From Clostridium sp. 12(A) (GTDB lineage: Bacteria > Bacillota > Clostridia > Lachnospirales > Lachnospiraceae), in assembly GCA_000526575.1 (NCBI GenBank), contig JAGI01000002.1, forward strand, positions 3,105,001 to 3,169,000: a DNA stretch of 64,000 nt, written 5' to 3'. The notes under the pieces are model-generated. The model saw only the letters and a list, made by a program, of their open reading frames with translations. It searched no databases and was not told the DNA's origin. The translations under genes were made by a program, and so were the position numbers. Below are positions 28,553 to 38,016 of this stretch, in pieces. Positions within the stretch are counted from its first letter, which is position 1. Each line of letters opens with the position of its first letter.

Positions 28553-29475
28553 TGAAAACCAGAATTACCGAACTTTTGGGAGTGGAATACCCGATAATCC
28601 AGGGCGGAATGGCCTGGGTAGCGGAACATCATCTTGCAGCAGCAGTTTCTGAGGCCGGCGGCCTTGGACTGATTGGCGGAGCCAATGCCCCGGGTGAGGT
28701 GGTGCGTGAGGAGATTCGTAAGGCAAAAGAGCTGACAAAGAAACCTCTTGGAGTCAATGTTATGCTTTTAAGCCCTCATGCGGATGATGTAGCAAAGGTT
28801 ATAGTGGAAGAAGGAATCCGTGTGGTTACTACGGGTGCCGGAAATCCGGAGAAGTATTTTGAGATGTGGAAGGCAGCAGGAATTAAGGTAATTCCGGTAG
28901 TCGCTTCTGTGGCTCTTGCAAAGCGTATGGAACGTTATGGCGCTGACGCTATTGTGGCTGAGGGGAATGAATCCGGCGGTCATATTGGAGAGCAGACCAC
29001 GATGACTCTGGTTCCTCAGGTGGCAGATGCCGTATCCATACCGGTCATTGCAGCCGGTGGTATTGGTGATGGCAGAGGAATTGCTGCGGCATTTATGCTT
29101 GGAGCAGAAGGTGTTCAGGTTGGAACCCGGTTTGTGGTTTCCAAGGAATCCATCGTACATGATAATTACAAGCAGAGAATTATTAAGGCAAAGGACATTG
29201 ATTCATCCGTAACGGGCCGTTCCCATGGCCATCCGGTAAGAAGCTTAAGAAACCAGATGACCAGAGAATATGCGAAGCTGGAACAGGAAGGCAAGTCTTT
29301 TGAAGAGCTTGAGTACTTAACTCTTGGTACCCTTAGAAAAGCGGTTCAGGAGGGTGACGTTATAAATGGTACGGTTATGGCCGGCCAGATCGCAGGGCTG
29401 ATCGACAAAGAGCAGACCTGTAAGGAAATGATTGAAGAGATGATGGAACAGGCAAGTAAGCTGCTTGGCCGTTAA
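28552..29475 (+). CDS. fabK: Enoyl-ACP reductase II (FabK, FMN-dependent)
   Basis: A 307-residue TIM-barrel flavoprotein that reduces enoyl-ACP in the last step of each elongation cycle. Family features are the N-terminal YPIIQGGMAWVA, the GNESGGHIGE segment with the likely catalytic histidine, AAGGIGDGRG and GVQVGTRFV for FMN phosphate binding. FabK replaces FabI in many Firmicutes. A translational overlap with acpP and the fabD gene 15 bp later confirm the operon. Confidence 0.94.
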   Translation: MKTRITELLGVEYPIIQGGMAWVAEHHLAAAVSEAGGLGLIGGANAPGEVVREEIRKAKELTKKPLGVNVMLLSPHADDVAKVIVEEGIRVVTTGAGNPEKYFEMWKAAGIKVIPVVASVALAKRMERYGADAIVAEGNESGGHIGEQTTMTLVPQVADAVSIPVIAAGGIGDGRGIAAAFMLGAEGVQVGTRFVVSKESIVHDNYKQRIIKAKDIDSSVTGRSHGHPVRSLRNQMTREYAKLEQEGKSFEELEYLTLGTLRKAVQEGDVINGTVMAGQIAGLIDKEQTCKEMIEEMMEQASKLLGR

Positions 29476-29490
29476 TAAGGAGTCTAAATT

Positions 29491-30408
29491 ATGAGCAAGA
29501 TTGCATTTATTTTCCCGGGCCAGGGCGCCCAGTATTGTGGCATGGGCCAGGATTTTTATGAAAAGACAGCAATTGGTAAGGAAGTATTCGATAAAGCCTC
29601 AGAGCTTTTAGGATTTTCCGTACCAGAGCTGTGTTTTGAAAAAAATGACCGGCTGGATATTACCGAATATACCCAGGCGGCTATGGTTACCACCAGCATT
29701 GCCATGATGCGGGTACTGGAAGCAGAAAAGGGCATTAAGCCTTCTGTGGCCGCCGGCTTAAGCCTGGGAGAATATTGTGCACTTGCGGCCTCCGGTATCA
29801 TGAGTGACGAGGATGCCATTAAGACGGTCAGACAGAGAGGAATTCTCATGCAGGAAGCAGTGCCTCAGGGGTTGGGAGCTATGGCTGCCATACTCTCCAT
29901 GGAGGCATCTGAGATTGAAGAAGTATTAAGCGATATGGAAGGAGTCCAGATCGCAAATTATAACTGCCCCGGGCAGATTGTAATCTCCGGTAAGAAAGAA
30001 ATGGTTGAAAAAGCCAATGAAAAGCTTTTAAGTGCTGGTGCAAAACGCGCCATCCTGTTAAATGTAAGCGGCCCATTTCATTCTGATATGTTAAGAGGTG
30101 CCGGAGAAAAGCTGGGAGAGGTACTGGATGAGGTTGACATTAACGAACCTGTGATTCCTTATGTGTCCAATGTAACCGCTCAGTATGTAACAGAGAAAGA
30201 ATCAGTGAAGGATTTACTGAAAAAGCAGGTGTCCTCTTCTGTCCGCTGGCAGCAAAGCGTGGAAGCCATGCTGGCAGACGGTGTGGATACATTTATTGAA
30301 ATCGGACCAGGTAAGACACTGGCAGGATTTATAAAAAAGATCAAAAGAGATGTAACAGTCTTAAATATAGAAAAGCTGGAAGATTTAGAGAAGTTATCCG
30401 ATTTATAA
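29491..30408 (+). CDS. fabD: Malonyl-CoA:ACP transacylase (FabD)
   Basis: A 305-residue transacylase that moves malonyl from CoA to ACP. The catalytic serine is S91 in GLSLGEY, with H197 in [10 protein letters not shown] as its partner. The N-terminal FPGQGAQ motif is present. The gene has AAGGAG upstream and lies between fabK and fabG. Confidence 0.95.
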   Translation: MSKIAFIFPGQGAQYCGMGQDFYEKTAIGKEVFDKASELLGFSVPELCFEKNDRLDITEYTQAAMVTTSIAMMRVLEAEKGIKPSVAAGLSLGEYCALAASGIMSDEDAIKTVRQRGILMQEAVPQGLGAMAAILSMEASEIEEVLSDMEGVQIANYNCPGQIVISGKKEMVEKANEKLLSAGAKRAILLNVSGPFHSDMLRGAGEKLGEVLDEVDINEPVIPYVSNVTAQYVTEKESVKDLLKKQVSSSVRWQQSVEAMLADGVDTFIEIGPGKTLAGFIKKIKRDVTVLNIEKLEDLEKLSDL

Positions 30409-30424
30409 AAAGGGAGGTAAAAAG

Positions 30425-31165
30425 ATGTTAGACGGTAAGATCGCAGTAGTAACCGGAGCCAGCAGAGGAATTGGCCGCGCAATTGCCAGTAAGCTTGCAA
30501 TGCAGGGAGCAACGGTTGTTGTAAATTACAATGGTTCTGAGGAAAAAGCTCAGGAAGTGGTAAGAGAAATCGAAGCAAAGGGCGGTAAGGCAGAGGCCAT
30601 TCAGTGCAATGTATCTGATTACGAAAGTGCCGGTACATTTTTTGCCTCAGTGATTAAGAAGTATGGAAAACTTGATATTCTTGTAAACAATGCAGGAATT
30701 ACAAGAGATAATCTTCTTATGAAGATGTCTGAGGATGAGTTTGATTCCGTTATTCATACCAACTTAAAAGGCGTTTTTAACTGTATGAAGCACGTTTCCC
30801 GCCAGATGATCAAGCAAAAGGGCGGAAGAATCATCAATATTTCTTCTGTTTCCGGTGTTCTTGGCAATGCAGGTCAGGCAAATTACTGTGCAGCTAAGGC
30901 TGGAGTCATTGGTATCACAAAATCCTTTGCAAGAGAAGCAGCAAGCAGAGGAATTACGGTGAATGCAGTGGCACCTGGATTTATTACGACGGATATGACA
31001 GAGGTTCTCTCTGACGCTGTTAAGAACGCTTCCATGGAACAGATTCCTATGAAGCAGTTTGGTTCCGCAGATGATATTGCCCATGCAGTTGCATTTTTAG
31101 CATCAGAGGAGGCCGGATATATCACAGGTCAGGTGCTTTGTGTAGACGGCGGCATGGCAATGTAG
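30425..31165 (+). CDS. fabG: 3-oxoacyl-ACP reductase (FabG)
   Basis: A 246-residue short-chain dehydrogenase that reduces 3-oxoacyl-ACP with NADPH. It shows the TGASRGIG cofactor motif near residues 10-17, NNAG, and the catalytic Ser-Tyr-Lys (about S141, Y154, K158 in ANYCAAKAG). A GGGAGG ribosome binding site precedes the ATG. The 80-bp gap before fabF is the longest in this part of the operon and shows no clear terminator. Confidence 0.95.
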   Translation: MLDGKIAVVTGASRGIGRAIASKLAMQGATVVVNYNGSEEKAQEVVREIEAKGGKAEAIQCNVSDYESAGTFFASVIKKYGKLDILVNNAGITRDNLLMKMSEDEFDSVIHTNLKGVFNCMKHVSRQMIKQKGGRIINISSVSGVLGNAGQANYCAAKAGVIGITKSFAREAASRGITVNAVAPGFITTDMTEVLSDAVKNASMEQIPMKQFGSADDIAHAVAFLASEEAGYITGQVLCVDGGMAM

Positions 31166-31244
31166 CAGAAGAGTACGATGGTACCTTATAAGACTGGCTT
31201 AGTAGAAGAAATGCCCTTGCATGATAAAGGAAAGGTGAATTGGT

Positions 31245-32483
31245 ATGAAGAGAAGAGTTGTTGTGACTGGCATGGGAGCGATTACTCCCATTGGTAATGA
31301 TGTAGATAGCTTATGGAACGGACTTAAGGAAAAGAAGCTTGGCTTTGGTGAAATCACTCAGTTTGATACGACAGAATATAAAGCAAAGCTGGCAGCAGAA
31401 GTAAAGGATTTCGATGCCAAAGATTACATGGATGTGAAAGCAGCCAAGAGAATGGAGCGGTTCGCACAGTTTGCGGTAGCTGCAACAAAGGAAGCGCTTT
31501 CCATGTCTGGCATTGATATGGAAAAGGAAGATCCTTATCGCGTGGGCGTAAGCGTAGGTTCCGGAATCGGAAGCCTTCAGGCCTTAGAGCGGGAACATAA
31601 AAAGCTTCTGGAAAAAGGACCTGGAAGGGTGAATCCCCTTTTGGTTCCTATGATGATATCCAATATGGCGGCAGGTAATGTGGGCATTCAGTTCGGATTA
31701 AAAGGAAAGTGTATCAATGTAGTGACCGCCTGTGCAACTGGAACCCATTCCATCGGGGAAGCGTTCCGGTCCATCCAGTATGGGGAAGCGGATGTTATGG
31801 TAGCAGGCGGCGCTGAGGCCAGTATTTCGCCCATTGGTGTGGCTGGCTTTACGGCTCTTACTGCACTGACTACTTCGGATGATCCTCTCCGCGCCTCCAT
31901 CCCATTTGATAAGGATAGAAGCGGTTTTGTCATGGGCGAGGGCGCAGGTGTTGTGGTCTTGGAAGAACTTGAGCATGCCATCAGTCGTGGAGCTGTTATT
32001 TACGGCGAAGTAGCCGGATACGGTTCTACCTGTGATGCATACCACATCACTTCCCCGGCAGAAGATGGTAGCGGTGCGGCAAGAGCCATGACCGAGGCCA
32101 TTAAGGATGCTGGTATCACACCAAAAGACATCGATTACGTCAACGCCCATGGCACCAGCACCCATCATAACGACTTGTTTGAGACCCTGGCGATTAAAGG
32201 AGCCCTTGGAGATCATGCAAAGGACGTTAAGATCAGCTCAACAAAATCCATGGTAGGCCATCTTTTAGGAGCGGCAGGCGGTGTAGAATTTATTGCCTGT
32301 GTAAAATCCATAGAAGACGGATTCATCCATGCCACAGCCGGACTGGTAGAAGAAGGCGAAGGCTGCGACTTAAATTATACAAAGGGTGATGGAGTTTCCT
32401 GTGATGTGAATTATGCCATCAGCAATTCCCTTGGATTTGGCGGACATAATGCCAGCATTCTTGTAAAAAAGTATAAGGCTTAG
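31245..32483 (+). CDS. fabF: 3-oxoacyl-ACP synthase II (FabF)
   Basis: A 412-residue condensing enzyme for chain elongation. The Cys-His-His active site is C163 in VTACATGTHS, H302 in NAHGTSTHHND and H339 in SMVGHLLGAAG. Length is typical for the family. It is followed 10 bp later by accB, so elongation and malonyl-CoA supply share the transcript. Confidence 0.96.
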   Translation: MKRRVVVTGMGAITPIGNDVDSLWNGLKEKKLGFGEITQFDTTEYKAKLAAEVKDFDAKDYMDVKAAKRMERFAQFAVAATKEALSMSGIDMEKEDPYRVGVSVGSGIGSLQALEREHKKLLEKGPGRVNPLLVPMMISNMAAGNVGIQFGLKGKCINVVTACATGTHSIGEAFRSIQYGEADVMVAGGAEASISPIGVAGFTALTALTTSDDPLRASIPFDKDRSGFVMGEGAGVVVLEELEHAISRGAVIYGEVAGYGSTCDAYHITSPAEDGSGAARAMTEAIKDAGITPKDIDYVNAHGTSTHHNDLFETLAIKGALGDHAKDVKISSTKSMVGHLLGAAGGVEFIACVKSIEDGFIHATAGLVEEGEGCDLNYTKGDGVSCDVNYAISNSLGFGGHNASILVKKYKA

Positions 32484-32493
32484 GAGGCAGTCA

Positions 32494-32967
32494 ATGGAGA
32501 TTAATGATATCATAAGGCTGATGCAGGCGGTAAAAGAGAATGACCTGACCAGCTTTCGATTAGAGGAGGGCGATGTAAAGCTCTCCATAAAAAAGGAAAA
32601 AGAGATTCTTACCGTATCCACAGCCCCTGTTTATCAGACACTGCCTGAGGCAGGTATGTGTCAGCAATCGGATAAGGGGAATGAGTCTGCTGGCGTGATG
32701 ACAAAAGGAACCAATGACGTGGAACTCTGTACTGGCAATGTAGTAGCATCTCCTCTTGTGGGTACGTTTTACAATGCTTCCTCTCCGGAGGCAGAGCCAT
32801 TTGTAAAGGCAGGAGATCAGGTAAAGAAGGGACAGATCCTTGGAATCATCGAGGCAATGAAACTGATGAACGAGATCGAATGCGAATACGACGGTGTTGT
32901 GGAAACGGTACTGGTTTCAAATGAAGATGTGGTAGAGTACGGTCAGCCTCTGTTCCGTATCCGGTAA
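32494..32967 (+). CDS. accB: Biotin carboxyl carrier protein of acetyl-CoA carboxylase
   Basis: A 157-residue BCCP. The C-terminal biotinyl domain has the biotin-attachment lysine K123 in EAMKLMNEI. A variable linker separates it from a short helical N-terminus. It carries carboxyl groups from AccC to the carboxyltransferase. A terminator-like hairpin follows before fabZ. Confidence 0.95.
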   Translation: MEINDIIRLMQAVKENDLTSFRLEEGDVKLSIKKEKEILTVSTAPVYQTLPEAGMCQQSDKGNESAGVMTKGTNDVELCTGNVVASPLVGTFYNASSPEAEPFVKAGDQVKKGQILGIIEAMKLMNEIECEYDGVVETVLVSNEDVVEYGQPLFRIR

Positions 32968-32984
32968 ATTGATGTGAATTATAA

Positions 32985-33013
32985 GAGAGGCCCTAAGCAG
33001 CGGCCTCTCTTTT
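32985..33013 (+). terminator. Terminator-like hairpin inside the fab/acc operon
   Basis: Stem GAGAGGCC (32985-32992) pairs with GGCCTCTC (33002-33009) and is followed by only four T residues. It sits between accB and fabZ, genes that normally share one transcript. It may lower distal expression or act as a processing site. Its stem resembles the operon-end terminator at 37715. Confidence 0.65.
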
Positions 33014-33033
33014 CAAACATAAGGAGAGAAAAT

Positions 33034-33456
33034 ATGTTAGGAATCAAGGAAATTCAGGAGATCATACCTCACAGACATCCGTTTTTACTGGTAGACGTCA
33101 TCGAGGAGCTTGTGCCAGGAGAAAGAGCCACAGGATATAAATGTGTTACCTATAATGAGCCATTTTTTCAGGGACATTTTCCGGAAATGCCTGTTATGCC
33201 TGGAGTTTTGATTCTTGAGGCATTGGCACAGGTTGGATCTGTCGCCATGTTAAGTCTGGAAGAGAATAAAGGAAAAGTTGGATTTTTCGGTGGCATTGAC
33301 AAAGCGAAATTTAAACGCAAGGTTTTGCCAGGAGATAAACTGAAACTGGAATGTGAAATTATAAAGCGCAAGGGCCCTGTTGGCATCGGAAGAGCCGTTG
33401 CAACTGTGGATGGAAAAGTAGCAGCCAGTGCAGAAATGACATTTATGATTGGGTAG
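33034..33456 (+). CDS. fabZ: 3-hydroxyacyl-ACP dehydratase (FabZ)
   Basis: A 140-residue hot-dog-fold dehydratase that forms trans-2-enoyl-ACP. [11 protein letters not shown] is the family start motif. The catalytic histidine is H48 in [11 protein letters not shown], with the glutamate in ILEALAQ. The ATG at 33034 has AAGGAG upstream; the longer frame from 32974 would run through the hairpin. No fabA/fabB pair is present, so unsaturated fatty acids are probably made another way. Confidence 0.95.
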   Translation: MLGIKEIQEIIPHRHPFLLVDVIEELVPGERATGYKCVTYNEPFFQGHFPEMPVMPGVLILEALAQVGSVAMLSLEENKGKVGFFGGIDKAKFKRKVLPGDKLKLECEIIKRKGPVGIGRAVATVDGKVAASAEMTFMIG

Positions 33457-33465
33457 GTGGATGTT

Positions 33466-34818
33466 ATGTTTGATAAGATTCTAATCGCAAACCGTGGAGA
33501 AATCGCGGTTCGTATTATAAGGGCCTGCCGGGAAATGGGCATTAAAACGGTAGCTGTGTACTCGGAAGCAGACCGGGACAGTCTTCATACTCTCTTAGCA
33601 GATGAGGCCATCTGTATTGGTCCAGCCCCTTCTACCCAGAGCTATTTAAACATGGAACGCATCCTTACGGCTACCGTGGCCATGAAGGCAGATGCCATTC
33701 ACCCAGGCTTTGGATTTCTTTCTGAAAATGAACGATTTGCAGAGCTTTGTGAAAAATGTAACATTACCTTTATCGGTCCTTCCCATCACATCATCAATAA
33801 AATGGGCAACAAATCAGAAGCCAGAAAGACCATGATGGAAGCGGGTGTCCCGGTTGTTCCCGGCGGCAAAGAGGCGGTCCACCACGTAGGGGAAGCAAAA
33901 GAGATGGCAGAGAAAATTGGTTTTCCTGTCATGATTAAGGCATCCTCAGGCGGCGGCGGTAAGGGAATGAGAATTTCCAGAGGACTGGAAGACTTTGAAG
34001 CTAATTTTAACAATGCCCAGATGGAGTCTGTGAAGGGATTTTCTGATGACACCATGTACATCGAAAAATACATTGAGAAGCCACGTCATATTGAATTTCA
34101 GATTATGGCGGATAAGTTTGGCAATGTGGTTCATATGGGAGAGCGTGACTGCTCCATTCAGAGGCGTCATCAGAAGGTACTGGAAGAATCACCTTCTGCC
34201 GCAATCTCAGAGGAGTTAAGAACGCAGATGGGAGACGTGGCGGTCCGTGCAGCGAAGGCAGTTGGCTATGAAAATGCCGGAACCATCGAATTCCTTCTGG
34301 ATAAACATAAAAACTTTTACTTCATGGAGATGAACACCAGAATTCAGGTGGAACACCCGGTCACCGAGATGGTGACTGGTTTAGATCTTATTAAGGAGCA
34401 GATCCGGATCGCAGCTGGAGAGCCTTTAAGCGTGAAGCAGGAAGATATCACCATATCCGGCCATGCCATCGAATGCAGAATCAATGCAGAGAATCCTTCA
34501 AAGCATTTTATGCCCTGTCCTGGCCTGATTAAAAACATTCACGTTCCAGGCGGTAATGGTGTGAGAATTGACACTCATATTTATAACGAATATAAGGTTC
34601 CGGCCAATTATGACTCCATGCTGATGAAGCTGATTGTTCATGGTAAGGACCGGAGGGAAGCCATCTCAAAGATGAGAAGTGCCCTTGGGGAGCTGATCAT
34701 CGAGGGTATCGAGACCAATGTGGATTTTCAGTTCGATATCTTAAGTCATGAGGCTTACCGTGACGGAGATGTAGATACGGACTTCATCCCGAAATATTTT
34801 CCGGATTATGTCCGGTAA
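33466..34818 (+). CDS. accC: Biotin carboxylase subunit of acetyl-CoA carboxylase
   Basis: A 450-residue ATP-grasp enzyme that carboxylates biotin on AccB. Motifs are ANRGEIAVRI at the start, the glycine-rich ASSGGGGKGMR ATP loop near residue 165, and MEMNTRIQVEHPVTE near 290. The ATG at 33466 has AGGTGG five bases upstream; a GTG nine bases earlier abuts the fabZ stop codon. It is followed by the fused carboxyltransferase gene. Confidence 0.95.
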   Translation: MFDKILIANRGEIAVRIIRACREMGIKTVAVYSEADRDSLHTLLADEAICIGPAPSTQSYLNMERILTATVAMKADAIHPGFGFLSENERFAELCEKCNITFIGPSHHIINKMGNKSEARKTMMEAGVPVVPGGKEAVHHVGEAKEMAEKIGFPVMIKASSGGGGKGMRISRGLEDFEANFNNAQMESVKGFSDDTMYIEKYIEKPRHIEFQIMADKFGNVVHMGERDCSIQRRHQKVLEESPSAAISEELRTQMGDVAVRAAKAVGYENAGTIEFLLDKHKNFYFMEMNTRIQVEHPVTEMVTGLDLIKEQIRIAAGEPLSVKQEDITISGHAIECRINAENPSKHFMPCPGLIKNIHVPGGNGVRIDTHIYNEYKVPANYDSMLMKLIVHGKDRREAISKMRSALGELIIEGIETNVDFQFDILSHEAYRDGDVDTDFIPKYFPDYVR

Positions 34819-34839
34819 GCAAATAAAGGAGTGTATCTT

Positions 34840-36564
34840 ATGTTAAGAAACATGTTTAAGAAGACCTATACACTGATCGACAGCAAGTATAAGACTCCGG
34901 AAAAGTCAGAGGAACCTAACATCCCGGAAGGGCTTTGGAAAAAGTGCAACAAGTGCGGCCAGCCCATTTATTCTGAGGATGTAAAAAATAATCATTATGT
35001 CTGTACCAAGTGCACCGGCTATTTCCGGCTGCATGCCTTTCAGAGAATTGAGATGATGGCAGATACTAATACCTTTACCGAGTGGGATAAGGAAATGGAA
35101 TTTGCCAATCCCCTTGATTTCCCTGGCTATGACAAAAAGGTGGCAGCAGCAAAGGAAAAAACTGGCCTTTCTGAAGCCATTGTCACTGGGATCTGTGAAA
35201 TTGGCGGTCAAAGAGCGGTTCTTGGTGTGATGGATGCCCGTTTTATCATGAGCAGTATGGGCCATGTGGTTGGAGAAAAGATTGCCAGAGCTGTGGAGCA
35301 GGCTACGCTATTAAAGCTTCCAGTGGTACTTTTTGCCTGTTCCGGCGGAGCCAGAATGCAGGAGGGAATCGTATCACTGATGCAGATGGCTAAGACCTCA
35401 GCAGCCTTAAAGCGCCACCACGAGGCAGGTCAGCTTTACATCAGTGTGCTGACTGATCCAACCACAGGAGGCGTAACCGCAAGCTTTGCCATGCTTGGAG
35501 ATGTGATTTTAGCAGAGCCAGGGGCCTTAATCGGCTTTGCTGGTCCCAGGGTTATTGAACAGACCATTGGACAGAAGCTGCCGGAAGGCTTCCAGCGTTC
35601 AGAATTTCTTCTTGAGCATGGATTTATTGATAAAATCGTTCCAAGAAATGAGATGAAGGAAACCATTGCCCGAATCTTAAAACTCCACAAACCTTACGCT
35701 GTAAAGGAGTTTTTTGTGGATAAACAGATTTCTTCGGAAGAGGATAGTGGAAAAAAGAAGGCCCTTCGCCCCAAAAAGAGCAAACGAAGTGCCTGGGATA
35801 CGGTCCTGTTATCCAGACGGGCGGATCGTCCGGTGGCATCGGATTATATCAGAGAAGTTTTTGATGATTTCATGGAGTTTGCAGGGGACCGTTATTTTAA
35901 AGATGATGGTGCCATTGTAGGCGGAATTGCATCCTTTCATGGTATGCCGGTTACGGTCATTGGACAGGAAAAAGGAAAGAATACAAAGGATAACATCAAA
36001 CGAAACTTTGGAATGCCTTCTCCCGAAGGCTATCGAAAGGCCCTTCGCCTCATGAAGCAGGCGGAAACCTTTGGAAGACCTATTATCTGTCTTGTGGATA
36101 CTCCTGGTGCATTCTGCGGCCTGGAGGCAGAGGAAAGAGGCCAGGGAGAAGCCATCGCCAGAAACTTATTTGAGATGGCATCTTTAACCGTTCCCGTTCT
36201 CTCCATTGTAATCGGAGAAGGCGGCAGCGGCGGTGCCCTTGCCATGGCAGTTGGCAATGAGGTCTGGATGATGGAAAATGCCATCTATTCCATACTCTCG
36301 CCGGAAGGCTTTGCCTCTATCCTTTATAAGGACAGCAAAAAGGCAAATGACGCGGCAAGGGTCATGAAGATTACGGCAAAGGATCTCCTGGAATTAGGCT
36401 TAATTGAACGGGTCATTCCAGAGGAAGAGCCGGTGAGCGGAGAAAATATTTCCGCAGCAGCAATGGAAATGGATAAGGCGATGGAGGAATTTTTCCTCAC
36501 ATACCTGTTAAAAAGTAAAGAAGAGCTTGCAAATCAGAGATATGAAAGATTTAGGAGAATGTAA
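34840..36564 (+). CDS. accDA: Fused acetyl-CoA carboxyltransferase, beta and alpha (AccD-AccA)
   Basis: A 574-residue single-chain carboxyltransferase. The N-terminal half is AccD, with the four-cysteine zinc finger C36, C39, C55, C58 and the SGGARMQEG oxyanion region. A Lys-rich linker lies at about 295-315. The C-terminal half is AccA, with FGMPSPEGYRKALR, DTPGAFCG and EGGSGGALA. In E. coli the two halves are separate proteins; here the junction is continuous with no stop codon. It makes malonyl-CoA from carboxybiotin and acetyl-CoA. The ATG at 34840 has AAAGGAG eight bases upstream. The stop codon overlaps the next start by one base. Confidence 0.94.
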   Translation: MLRNMFKKTYTLIDSKYKTPEKSEEPNIPEGLWKKCNKCGQPIYSEDVKNNHYVCTKCTGYFRLHAFQRIEMMADTNTFTEWDKEMEFANPLDFPGYDKKVAAAKEKTGLSEAIVTGICEIGGQRAVLGVMDARFIMSSMGHVVGEKIARAVEQATLLKLPVVLFACSGGARMQEGIVSLMQMAKTSAALKRHHEAGQLYISVLTDPTTGGVTASFAMLGDVILAEPGALIGFAGPRVIEQTIGQKLPEGFQRSEFLLEHGFIDKIVPRNEMKETIARILKLHKPYAVKEFFVDKQISSEEDSGKKKALRPKKSKRSAWDTVLLSRRADRPVASDYIREVFDDFMEFAGDRYFKDDGAIVGGIASFHGMPVTVIGQEKGKNTKDNIKRNFGMPSPEGYRKALRLMKQAETFGRPIICLVDTPGAFCGLEAEERGQGEAIARNLFEMASLTVPVLSIVIGEGGSGGALAMAVGNEVWMMENAIYSILSPEGFASILYKDSKKANDAARVMKITAKDLLELGLIERVIPEEEPVSGENISAAAMEMDKAMEEFFLTYLLKSKEELANQRYERFRRM

Positions 36565-37685
36565 TGGGAACATTAAAACCTTTGGTAATAGGAGATCTTG
36601 TGGCAAAGAATCCGGTAATCCAGGGAGGGATGGGCGTTGGAATCAGCCTTTCATCCTTAGCTGGAGCAGTGGCAAAGGCCGGAGGAATCGGAATTATTTC
36701 AACGGCACAGATCGGCTTTCGGGAACCTGACTTTAAAAAGAATCCCCTGGAAGCAAATTTGAGGGCGATTGGAACCGAAATGAATAAGGCTAGAGAAATC
36801 GCACCAGATGGAATCATCGGTTTTAACATCATGGTTGCGACAATGAATTATGCCAGTTATGTAAAAAAGGCGGTTAAGACCGGAGCAGACCTTATTATAT
36901 CCGGTGCTGGACTTCCGGTCAGTCTTCCTGAGATTGTAGCAGAGGCAGCGGAAGAGGCAGGGATTAAGCTTAAGACTAAGATTGCACCTATTGTTTCGAC
37001 TGTAAAATCAGCCATGGTCATCTGTAAGATGTGGGACCGTAAATACCATCAGGCACCGGACCTGGTCGTCATAGAAGGACCTTTGGCCGGCGGTCATCTG
37101 GGATTTTCCAACGATGATTTAACAAGGCTTGGAGTGGATACTGAGGATGTGGAGCATACTTATAAACGGGAAGAGTACGAAGAAGAAATTAAAGGAATCA
37201 TTCGTCTGGTAAAGGAATACGGGGACAAATACAATAAGGTAATCCCTGTAGTAACCGCAGGCGGAATCTATACCCATGAGGATGTGATGCATCAGATTGA
37301 TTTGGGCGCAGACGGGGTTCAGGTGGCAACCAGATTTGTTACCACTCATGAATGTGATGCCCCTATGGAATATAAGCAGGCGTATATCAATGCGAAGAAA
37401 GAGGATATCGTTATTACAAAGAGTCCGGTTGGAATGCCGGGAAGAGCTATTGTAAATCCATTTTTAAGCGATGTGGGAAAGGTTCCATTCCGTTTGGAGC
37501 ATTGCTACCAGTGTCTGGAGAAATGCGACAGAACCACCATTCCTTACTGTATTACAAAGGCCCTTGTGGACTCAGCAGAAGGCAGGACAGAGGATGGACT
37601 TCTTTTCTGTGGAAGCAATGCTTATCGGGCGGAGAAGCTTGAGAGTGTTGATCAGGTCATGAAGGAACTGGTTGGGGAAATTTGA
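36564..37685 (+). CDS. Nitronate monooxygenase / FabK-like FMN enzyme
   Basis: A 373-residue TIM-barrel flavoprotein of the 2-nitropropane dioxygenase family, related to FabK. It shows NPVIQGGMGVGIS, EGPLAGGHLGF with the likely catalytic histidine, and GVQVATRFV for FMN. A C-terminal extension carries a cysteine-containing segment (CYQCLEKCDRTTIPYC) not found in FabK. It could oxidise nitronates or act as a second reductase linked to fatty acid synthesis; the sequence does not decide. Its ATG overlaps the accDA stop codon (TAATG), so it is translationally coupled as the last gene of the operon. Confidence 0.85.
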   Translation: MGTLKPLVIGDLVAKNPVIQGGMGVGISLSSLAGAVAKAGGIGIISTAQIGFREPDFKKNPLEANLRAIGTEMNKAREIAPDGIIGFNIMVATMNYASYVKKAVKTGADLIISGAGLPVSLPEIVAEAAEEAGIKLKTKIAPIVSTVKSAMVICKMWDRKYHQAPDLVVIEGPLAGGHLGFSNDDLTRLGVDTEDVEHTYKREEYEEEIKGIIRLVKEYGDKYNKVIPVVTAGGIYTHEDVMHQIDLGADGVQVATRFVTTHECDAPMEYKQAYINAKKEDIVITKSPVGMPGRAIVNPFLSDVGKVPFRLEHCYQCLEKCDRTTIPYCITKALVDSAEGRTEDGLLFCGSNAYRAEKLESVDQVMKELVGEI

Positions 37686-37714
37686 TTGTAATTTCATAAG
37701 CTGATAGGAAGGAA

Positions 37715-37745
37715 AGAGAGGCAGTCATAAGCCTCTCTTTTTTTG
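37715..37745 (+). terminator. Rho-independent terminator of the fab/acc operon
   Basis: Stem AGAGAGGC pairs with GCCTCTCT and a run of eight T residues follows. It ends the 10-kb fatty acid operon. Confidence 0.92.
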
Positions 37746-38016
37746 TGTATGTGAAATTATTATCAATAAAACAAGAAAAATGTCGAAAATATAAAAAGTT
37801 TTAATGTATTTTTTATTGCAATTTGCCAAAACAATCAGTTACAATAGAAGCAATAAGAATAAAAGGTAACAAATTATTCATATAAAAGATAGAGGAGGTT
37901 TACACTGCTTCAAAATAATTAAAAAAAATTGTCCGTTTTCAGACAGAATATTAAGCCTTTGGCAGTAGACCGGGACAATCCGGTCCGGATTATAATGTAC
38001 AGGGAGGATTAAACAA
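37746..38016 (+). other. AT-rich leader region before the sialidase-like gene
   Basis: No gene is seen here. A possible promoter has -35 TTGCAA (37818-37823), an 18-base spacer and -10 TACAAT (37842-37847). A GAGGAGG at about 37892-37898 is not followed by a usable start codon. A small hairpin GACCGG/CCGGTC (37967-37984) lies close to the gene's own ribosome binding site. Confidence 0.5.
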
